Assembly: GCA_013813945.1 (NCBI GenBank)
Contig: JACCQV010000483.1
Coordinates: forward strand, 1-11,440
Length of the DNA stretch: 11,440 nt
From: Deltaproteobacteria bacterium
GTDB lineage: Bacteria > Myxococcota_A > Polyangia > Haliangiales > Haliangiaceae
Direction: 5' to 3'
The notes below the pieces were generated by a model. That model was not told where the DNA came from, did not search any database, and worked only from the letters and a program-made list of their open reading frames with translations. The stretch's first letter is position 1, and every line of letters begins with the position of its first letter. Of the stretch, positions 6,874-11,440 are shown piece after piece. The translations under genes were made by a program, and so were the position numbers.

Positions 6874-8766
6874 GTGGCCGAGGACAAGCGGACCAGAATG
6901 GGGACCGGACCCCAGCTCTCGCAGCATGGGACTGGCACGCCAGTCCCTGCCGCCGGAACACCCGCGCCGATCGTACCGAGTGCGAGCGGTCATGCGACGT
7001 CCTATCTGCCTCCCTCGGTCGATCCTCTGATCGGCCAGACGCTCGTCGGTCGCTACGTGATCCAGAAGAAGCTCGGCGAAGGCGGCATGGGTGCCGTCTA
7101 CCTCGCGACCCACAACCTGCTCGACAAGCAGGTCGCGCTCAAGATCCTGCACACCGAGTTCTCGCGCAAGCCGGATCTCGTCGAGCGGTTCATGCAGGAG
7201 GCGAAGTCCGCCTCGCGGATTCGGCACGAGAACGTCATCGACATCAGCGATTTCGGAACGACGCCCGAGGGCCTCGTGTTCTTCGCGATGGAGCTCCTCA
7301 AGGGGCACGATCTCCACGAGGAGGTCGCTCGTGCGCGGCTCGCCGGCGAGCTGCTGCCGTGGGCGCGCAGCAAGAAGATCTTCCTCCAGATCTGCAGCGC
7401 GCTGGTTGCCGCGCATGCGCACGGTATCGTCCACCGCGATCTCAAGCCCGAGAACGTCTACCTGATCGACTTCCTCGGCGAGCCCGACTTCGTGAAGCTC
7501 CTCGACTTCGGCATCGCGAAGCTCACCGAGGTCGACGAGGGCGGCCGCAAGCTGACGAAGACCGGGATGCTGTTCGGCACGCCCGAGTACATGTCCCCCG
7601 AGCAGGCGCGCGGCGAGAACGTCGATCACCGCGTCGACGTCTACGCGATGGGCTGCATCCTGTTCCAGCTCGTCACGGGCAAGGTTCCGTTCGAGGCCGA
7701 CAACTTCATGGGCGTGCTCAGCATGCACCTGACCGAGCCGCCTCCATCGATCCCCGTCGACGTCTTCGATCGAATCGGAGCTCCGCGTGAGCTCGCCGGC
7801 GTGATCGACCGGGCCTTGCTCAAGGATCGCAACCAGCGGTGGAACACGATCCTCGACCTCGCAAATGCGGTTCGCATGATCTCGGGCGATTCGATCTCGT
7901 CCGGGCTCACGGGTCACGCGATGCCCGCGCAGTCCCGCGTCACCGCGCCCGCGACCACGACGTCATCGCGCCAGCGGACGCAGTGGACCGGCAACGTCGG
8001 CCACGTGCCGGATGAGGACGATGCACCGGGCAAGGGCAAGTCGAAGTTGCCGCTGATCCTCCTGGGTGTGGTTCTCGCGGCGGGCGCGGTAACTGCCGCC
8101 GTGTTCGCGATCAATGGACGAAGCTCGAGCGGCACCACCGGCTCCGCGGATGGCAGCGGCTCCGCAGGCAGCGCCGCGCTCGTCGCGGGCAGTGGTTCGC
8201 AGGTTCCGGCCGGGAAGGAACCCGACACCATCGTCGCGCCGCCGCCCGAGCTCCCGCCGCTCCCCGCGCAGGTGAAGGTCACGCTGCAGACGAAGCCCAA
8301 GGGTGCCAAGGTCACGGAGCTGTCACCGACGGGCGAAGCGCTGCGCACCTATCCGGGGAGGACCCCGCTCTCGATGATGATTCCCGGTTCTCGCAACCGG
8401 CAATCGTTTCAGATTCACCTGAGCGGCTACCGCGACGTCATCCTCGATGTCATCCCGGACCACGACTTCGAGTACCCGGTCATCCTGGAAAAGGGGCAGG
8501 CGGGTGCGGCCCCCACGCGGCAGACCGTTCCCACGGGGCCTGTCGTCACGCCCGGTACCGGATCCGGTAGCGCGAAGTCCGTACCGAATGCGGGCAGCGC
8601 GAGCACGCCGCCGGAGGTGATCAAGCCGCCCGAGGTGATCAAACCGCCCGAGGTGATCACGCCTCCCGATGCCGGCACCGTGACCAAGCCTCCGCCGCCC
8701 GTCGCCGATTGTCCTGATCCGCCGTGCGAGGAGCTCAAGCCGTTCAACGCCGGCTCGGGCGGATGA
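6874..8766 (+). CDS. Transmembrane Ser/Thr protein kinase (Pkn type) with PEGA-like periplasmic domain
   Basis: Encodes 630 residues from the GTG at 6874; an ATG at 6898 is an alternative that removes eight residues. A Pro/Gly-rich leader (1-50) precedes the kinase domain (about 60-335). All key motifs are present: glycine loop GEGGMG (68-73), VALK with Lys90, helix-C Glu109, HRDLKPEN (His187-Asp189-Asn194), DFG (211-213), GTPEYMSPEQ and DVYAMGC. It should therefore be an active Hanks-type kinase; the RD arrangement suggests control by activation-loop phosphorylation. A basic, Ser/Thr-rich linker leads to one membrane helix (392-413). The outer part has a Gly/Ser/Ala-rich spacer, a PEGA-like domain (about 466-540, with KPKGAKV, GRTPLSMMIPG and LSGYRDVILDV) and a Pro-rich tail with three PPEVIK-type repeats. 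Such kinases pass envelope signals to the cytoplasm. Its stop overlaps the hydrolase start by 4 nt. Confidence 0.95.
   Translation: MAEDKRTRMGTGPQLSQHGTGTPVPAAGTPAPIVPSASGHATSYLPPSVDPLIGQTLVGRYVIQKKLGEGGMGAVYLATHNLLDKQVALKILHTEFSRKPDLVERFMQEAKSASRIRHENVIDISDFGTTPEGLVFFAMELLKGHDLHEEVARARLAGELLPWARSKKIFLQICSALVAAHAHGIVHRDLKPENVYLIDFLGEPDFVKLLDFGIAKLTEVDEGGRKLTKTGMLFGTPEYMSPEQARGENVDHRVDVYAMGCILFQLVTGKVPFEADNFMGVLSMHLTEPPPSIPVDVFDRIGAPRELAGVIDRALLKDRNQRWNTILDLANAVRMISGDSISSGLTGHAMPAQSRVTAPATTTSSRQRTQWTGNVGHVPDEDDAPGKGKSKLPLILLGVVLAAGAVTAAVFAINGRSSSGTTGSADGSGSAGSAALVAGSGSQVPAGKEPDTIVAPPPELPPLPAQVKVTLQTKPKGAKVTELSPTGEALRTYPGRTPLSMMIPGSRNRQSFQIHLSGYRDVILDVIPDHDFEYPVILEKGQAGAAPTRQTVPTGPVVTPGTGSGSAKSVPNAGSASTPPEVIKPPEVIKPPEVITPPDAGTVTKPPPPVADCPDPPCEELKPFNAGSGG
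8608..8661 (+). repeat. Three tandem 18-bp coding repeats in the kinase tail
   Basis: Three consecutive 18-bp units encode PPEVIK, PPEVIK and PPEVIT (residues 579-596). The copies are nearly identical in DNA, differing mainly at wobble positions, so the array is probably young and could vary in copy number between strains. It lies in the Pro-rich tail beyond the PEGA-like domain, where it may span or contact the cell wall. Confidence 0.85.
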
Positions 8767-9683
8767 CGGCCGCGGCGCGTACCGGTCGCGCCATCGTCAG
8801 CTCCGGTCCGCAGCCGATCGAGATCGCGTACGACGTGTTCGGTGATCGTGGCCGTCCACTCGTCCTGATCATGGGCATCGGTGCCCAGCGCCTGTTCTGG
8901 GATCAGGGCCTGTGCGAGCTGTTCGTCGACGCCGGCTTTCACGTCGTGCGCTTCGATCACCGCGACATCGGCGAGTCGACACGCCTCGACGCTCCGGTAC
9001 CCAGGCCGGTCTCGACGATGGTCCGCCGCTTTCTCGGTGCGCCCGTCACCGCTCCGTACACGCTCTCCGACATGGCGAGCGACGTCGCCGGGCTGATCGA
9101 ACAGCTCGGCTTCGGGTCCGCGCACGTCGTCGGCGCATCGCTGGGCGGCATGGTCGGCCAGCACCTCGCGATCGAGCACTCCGATCGCGTGCGCTCGCTG
9201 ACCTCGATCATGTCCACGCCCGGTGGCCGCCGCTACCTCCCCGAGCCGCACGCGCTGCGTGCCCTGTTCATGCCGCGCCCGACGAACGCGGTCGAAGCCG
9301 GCCTCTCGGTCGAGCGTCTGTTCTCCACGATCGGCAGCCCGGCATGGCCGGTCGATGGCCCGCGCCTCCGCGCGATCGGCGAGGCCGCACATGCGCGCGG
9401 CCAATCTCCGCGCGGCTACCTACGGCACTTCGCGGCCGTCCTCGCCACCCCCGATCGCCGCCCGAAGCTGCGCGAGCTCAACGTTCCGACCCTCGTGATC
9501 CACGGCAGCCGCGATCCACTGTTCCCGCTGCGCGCCGCGCGCGACATGGTGCGGATGATGCCCGATGCCACGCTGCTCCCGATCGCGGGCATGGGTCATG
9601 ACTTACCCGAGCCGCTGTGGCCGACGATCGTTGCCGCGATCGCGCGCCACGCCGAGCGCGCCGATGCGCGTGCTACGGTCTGA
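8763..9683 (+). CDS. Alpha/beta-hydrolase fold enzyme
   Basis: Encodes 306 residues from the ATG at 8763, which overlaps the kinase stop (ATGA); in-frame codons further upstream lie inside the kinase gene and are disfavoured. Typical fold order is clear: VLIMGIG oxyanion-loop strand (34-40), VRFDHRDIGES (62-72), nucleophile elbow GASLGG with Ser126, acid Asp251 in IHGSRDPLFP, and His279 in GMGHDLP. The length is normal for this family of esterases and related hydrolases. There is no signal peptide, so it should be cytoplasmic. The substrate cannot be read from the sequence. Coupling to the kinase suggests co-expression. It carries a rare TTA codon at 9603-9605 (Leu281), two codons after the catalytic His. 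Confidence 0.92.
   Translation: MTAAARTGRAIVSSGPQPIEIAYDVFGDRGRPLVLIMGIGAQRLFWDQGLCELFVDAGFHVVRFDHRDIGESTRLDAPVPRPVSTMVRRFLGAPVTAPYTLSDMASDVAGLIEQLGFGSAHVVGASLGGMVGQHLAIEHSDRVRSLTSIMSTPGGRRYLPEPHALRALFMPRPTNAVEAGLSVERLFSTIGSPAWPVDGPRLRAIGEAAHARGQSPRGYLRHFAAVLATPDRRPKLRELNVPTLVIHGSRDPLFPLRAARDMVRMMPDATLLPIAGMGHDLPEPLWPTIVAAIARHAERADARATV
9671..9679 (+). promoter_or_regulatory. Possible extended -10 element for the tRNA
   Basis: TGCTACGGT lies inside the last codons of the hydrolase gene, 10 nt before the tRNA 5' end. It shares the TGCTA start and final T with the box before the kinase, at nearly the same distance. A transcript would begin near 9686, leaving a few bases of 5' leader. The hexamer TACGGT is a poor match to TATAAT, and being in coding sequence it could be coincidence. 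Confidence 0.3.
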
Positions 9684-9689
9684 ACGATC

Positions 9690-9763
9690 GGCTCCCTAGC
9701 CCAATTGGTCGAGGCGAGGGTCTTAAAAATCCTTCAGTGTCGGTTCGAATCCGACGGGAGCCA
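9690..9763 (+). tRNA. tRNA with UAA anticodon (Leu) but a short, class I variable loop
   Basis: A complete 74-nt cloverleaf can be folded. The acceptor stem GGCTCCC (9690-9696) pairs with GGGAGCC (9756-9762), and the discriminator is A9763. The D stem GCC/GGC (9699-9701, 9713-9715) encloses an 11-nt loop with TTGG. The anticodon stem AGGGT/ATCCT (9717-9721, 9729-9733, one G-T pair) encloses the loop CTTAAAA with anticodon TAA at 9724-9726. The variable loop is only 5 nt (9734-9738). The T arm GTCGG/CCGAC has a perfect TTCGAAT loop. CCA is not encoded; CCC follows. The anticodon reads UUA (Leu), and A73 and the D arm fit Leu, but bacterial tRNA-Leu normally has a variable arm of over ten nucleotides. 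It is either a non-canonical tRNA or a decayed or foreign one. It begins 6 nt after the hydrolase stop and ends 10 nt before the HNH gene's stop on the other strand. Confidence 0.8.
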
Positions 9764-9773
9764 CCCGCCTTCT

Positions 9774-10628
9774 TCACTCTCGAGCTCGGTTACGCCGGCT
9801 CTGCTTGTTCAGGCCGCGATGCGTGGGTTGCAGCGCATGGCAGTTTGGACACAGCACGCGCAGGTTCTCAATCCGGTTGTCTGCCTTGTCGCCATTGACG
9901 TGATCTAGCTCCAGCGGAAGACGGCCGTCGGGAGCGCACTGTGCCCACCCGCAGAGCTCGCACGAGCGACGCTTGAGCCCCTCGCGAAAGAGGCGCTGCT
10001 TCAGCAGATGACTCGACGTCGGTCGGTTTGCGACGAGTACTTCGTCAAGATCGCGCGCCGGACGCGGAATGAACTGGCCGCCCTTGTTCCAGCCTTGACC
10101 GGTGAAGTGCGCGGTGCCGAGCTGCAGTTCACGCACGCGTCGCTTCACGGCATCATAGTTGCCGCCGGCAGGGATCAATCCGAGCAGTCGAATCGTCCCT
10201 GCGTAGCTCGAGGATGCCGACACTGCGCCGCGGAGCTGATCGTCGGTCCATCGAGTGGTTCGGACATCAGGAGACCCGCGCTTTCGCGGGAAGTGCGATG
10301 TGTCGAGTCCGAGGTTGCGCGCATCTCGGCGAACTTTCTCGTGGCGGCCCTCGCCAGGCTCGAGTCCGAAGCATGCGAGTACTTCGATCCAGCTCTTCGA
10401 GGAGGCGACTGCCTCGAGCAACGATCGGTCAGTCCAAGGCATTCGGCGCCGGCCCGAATGATCGAAGTGGCTCGTGTCGAGCTCGAGGTCTGTGACCCGC
10501 AGTCTCACGGTCCAGTGACAGCCCCCCCGACCACTCAGCCCGAGCTTGCGCAGGACCATGAAGTAGGTCGTGGACGAAGCGACGGCTTCGCGCAGCTGGT
10601 CATCGGTCCACGTCCGCTTCCTCGCCAC
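9774..10628 (-). CDS. HNH endonuclease with three N-terminal repeat modules
   Basis: Encodes 284 residues on the minus strand from a GTG at 10626-10628. An in-frame stop lies four codons upstream, so no earlier start is possible. Residues 7-55, 65-113 and 127-175 are three copies of one module: WTD at the start, AVASS/AVSAS, a hydrophobic helix ending in LGL or FGL, and a final L-x-T-x-HF. The third copy runs into GQGWNKGG, a phrase common in phage-type HNH proteins. The nuclease domain (about 220-275) has the zinc pairs Cys223/Cys226 and Cys260/Cys263, the LDHVNGD motif with His243, Asn255 and CPNCHA with His264, so all usual HNH residues are present. GC content is lower than in the neighbours by hand counts of sample lines (about 57-63% versus 70%), which hints at transfer. 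It may be a homing-type or phage-derived nuclease or a standalone restriction-type enzyme; the target is unknown. Confidence 0.88.
   Translation of the reverse strand: MARKRTWTDDQLREAVASSTTYFMVLRKLGLSGRGGCHWTVRLRVTDLELDTSHFDHSGRRRMPWTDRSLLEAVASSKSWIEVLACFGLEPGEGRHEKVRRDARNLGLDTSHFPRKRGSPDVRTTRWTDDQLRGAVSASSSYAGTIRLLGLIPAGGNYDAVKRRVRELQLGTAHFTGQGWNKGGQFIPRPARDLDEVLVANRPTSSHLLKQRLFREGLKRRSCELCGWAQCAPDGRLPLELDHVNGDKADNRIENLRVLCPNCHALQPTHRGLNKQSRRNRARE
10104..10610 (-). repeat. Three diverged copies of a roughly 147-bp module inside the HNH gene
   Basis: The copies are at 10464-10610, 10290-10436 and 10104-10250 on the minus strand, each 49 codons, separated by 9 and 13 codons. Each begins with Trp-Thr-Asp and ends in a Leu-x-Thr-x-His-Phe phrase. 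The copies have diverged considerably in both protein and DNA, so the duplications are old and probably kept by selection. The predicted helix content suggests small DNA-binding units. Confidence 0.8.
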
Positions 10629-10670
10629 GCAGCAGTTCTACGGTTCGCATCTGACAATCGTGGACTGATG

Positions 10671-10689
10671 GTGTCCGCCTGCCGGACAC
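10671..10689 (-). terminator. Hairpin between the two minus-strand genes, weak terminator candidate
   Basis: GTGTCCG (10671-10677) and CGGACAC (10683-10689) form a perfect 7-bp stem with a 5-nt loop. On the minus strand it starts 15 nt after the stop of the gene at 10705 and lies in the 76-nt gap before the HNH gene. No T-run follows, so intrinsic termination would be inefficient. It may instead protect the 3' end or partly insulate the HNH gene. A palindrome CGCTCGAGCG lies beside it at 10691-10700. Confidence 0.4.
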
Positions 10690-10704
10690 TCGCTCGAGCG
10701 GCGA

Positions 10705-11440
10705 TCAGCGCGTGTGGACGACGTGCGCGAGCAGCTCGCTGGCGAGGTAGTGCGAGCCCTTCGCGGGCCAGCGCTTGCCGTGGCGAATGAACGTGTTGAC
10801 GATCCGATCCTCGGCATCGCGGCGCATTCGCCGGCGAGCCGGGTCGACGAAGCCCCGGCGGATCACGCCGCCACCGACGTAGATCAGCTCGGTGACGCCG
10901 CGCGGATCGCGCGCGATCACGATCGCGACCAGGTCGGCCTCGGCGTCACTGTTCGCATGATCGAAGACGAGGAGGTCGCCCGGTGCCGCGGGCTCGGTCG
11001 GCGCCGCGAGCACGTTGCGCTGCGTGGCCCACGCGATGACGTCTTCTCCCGTGCGAGCCTCGACCGCGACGCCGAGCTCGCGCGACCAGGCGAGCGCGGC
11101 GGTGATCGGATCGCGCTTGTCCCGGCGCCCCACGAGAGCGCGTAGATCGGTGGGCGTGCGCAGCGCAGCTACGAGCGCGTCGGAGGGTAGGCGGTGGGGT
11201 GCAGGGAGCGCAGCGCGCGCGGGCTGCTGCGCGGCGGGGGCAGTCGAAACCTGATCTGCGGCAGACGCGGAGGCCTCGCGGATCGGTGGTGCGGAGACGA
11301 CGCGGATCGGGTTGGCGCGATGCGGATCGCGCGCACGGTTCGCGAGCTCGTGCCGGACCGGTGGCGGAGCACCGGGGAGGGGAGCCGGAGGCAGGTCCGC
11401 GGCTGCGAGCATCGGCGACGAGAACCGGTGCGGCCGATCG
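10705..11440 (-). CDS. Protein with Pro/Ala-rich linker and degenerate NlpC/CHAP-like C-terminus (partial)
   Basis: On the minus strand the frame ends with TGA at 10705-10707 and stays open to the right edge. An ATG at 11410-11412 gives 235 residues, but it has no Shine-Dalgarno site and lies within a continuing open frame, so the true start is probably beyond the window. The N-terminal 80 residues are rich in Pro, Ala and Arg, like a linker after an unseen signal peptide or membrane anchor. Residues about 85-235 form a compact domain with DLRALVGRRDKRDP, PGDLLVFDHA, a hydrophobic strand VAIVIARD, TELIYVGGGVIRRGFVDP and KRWPAKGSHYLASELL. The PGDLLVF phrase recalls NlpC/P60 and CHAP amidases, but no catalytic Cys or following His is evident, so it may be an inactive or different relative. 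Function unknown; an envelope role is a guess. Confidence 0.75.
   Translation of the reverse strand, partial: DRPHRFSSPMLAAADLPPAPLPGAPPPVRHELANRARDPHRANPIRVVSAPPIREASASAADQVSTAPAAQQPARAALPAPHRLPSDALVAALRTPTDLRALVGRRDKRDPITAALAWSRELGVAVEARTGEDVIAWATQRNVLAAPTEPAAPGDLLVFDHANSDAEADLVAIVIARDPRGVTELIYVGGGVIRRGFVDPARRRMRRDAEDRIVNTFIRHGKRWPAKGSHYLASELLAHVVHTR

Noticed and set aside
6859..7917. A 352-codon minus-strand open frame opposite the kinase domain
   Set aside because: The plus strand encodes every kinase motif here; the antisense product is a composition artefact.
9690..9763. Reading the tRNA as a stop-codon suppressor (anticodon TTA)
   Set aside because: The 5-bp anticodon stem and 7-nt loop place TAA, not TTA, at positions 34-36; shifting the loop breaks the stem.
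9751..9935. Possible attachment-site repeat: the tRNA 3' CCGACGGGAGC and CCGTCGGGAGC at 9925-9935
   Set aside because: The match is only 10 of 11 bases, and the second copy encodes conserved-looking sequence inside the HNH gene, so chance is more likely than an att site.
1..11440. CRISPR array, insertion sequence or rRNA gene
   Set aside because: No spaced direct repeats, transposase motifs or rRNA-like sequence were seen on either strand.

Overview
The window looks like chromosomal DNA from a high-GC member of the Myxococcota, most likely a Polyangia/Haliangiales-type (Kofleriaceae-like) bacterium. The grounds are very GC-rich third codon positions, secreted lipoproteins with Cys-rich and pre-peptidase C-terminal (PPC) domains, and a large Pkn-type Ser/Thr kinase with a transmembrane segment and a periplasmic PEGA-like domain. 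This assignment is inferred from gene style; the window holds no marker gene that proves it.

Layout. Bases 1-237 are the 3' end of an unrecognised plus-strand gene. From 367 to 9763 everything reads on the plus strand with almost no gaps. First come two translationally coupled lipoprotein genes (367-2478, Ig-like/cadherin-like plus two PPC domains; 2478-4436, a metzincin-like metallopeptidase with HExxHxxG and a Met-turn). Then come a small four-helix membrane protein (4455-4970) and, overlapping it by 4 nt, a membrane-anchored protein (4967-6850) that joins an AMMECR1-like N-terminal region to an alpha/alpha-toroid glycosidase-like region. These are followed by a membrane Ser/Thr kinase (6874-8766), an alpha/beta-hydrolase overlapping it by 4 nt (8763-9683), and, 6 nt later, a tRNA gene (9690-9763). 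Two minus-strand genes face this block: an HNH endonuclease with three copies of a roughly 50-residue module (9774-10628) and a protein that runs off the right edge (10705-11440), with a degenerate NlpC/CHAP-like C-terminus.

How the genes may work together. The spacing suggests three coupled pairs: two secreted lipoproteins, a membrane protein with a periplasmic toroid enzyme, and a kinase with a hydrolase. Extended -10-like boxes sit just upstream of the kinase, the tRNA and possibly the four-helix protein, so the block may be transcribed from several short-leader or leaderless promoters.

The most unusual items are the tRNA, whose UAA anticodon would make it a leucine tRNA but which has only a 5-nt variable loop where bacterial tRNA-Leu carries a long arm; the triple-module HNH protein 10 bp from it; and the AMMECR1-like/toroid fusion. 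No CRISPR array, insertion sequence, rRNA or complete mobile element was seen. No stretch over 300 bases lacks a gene.
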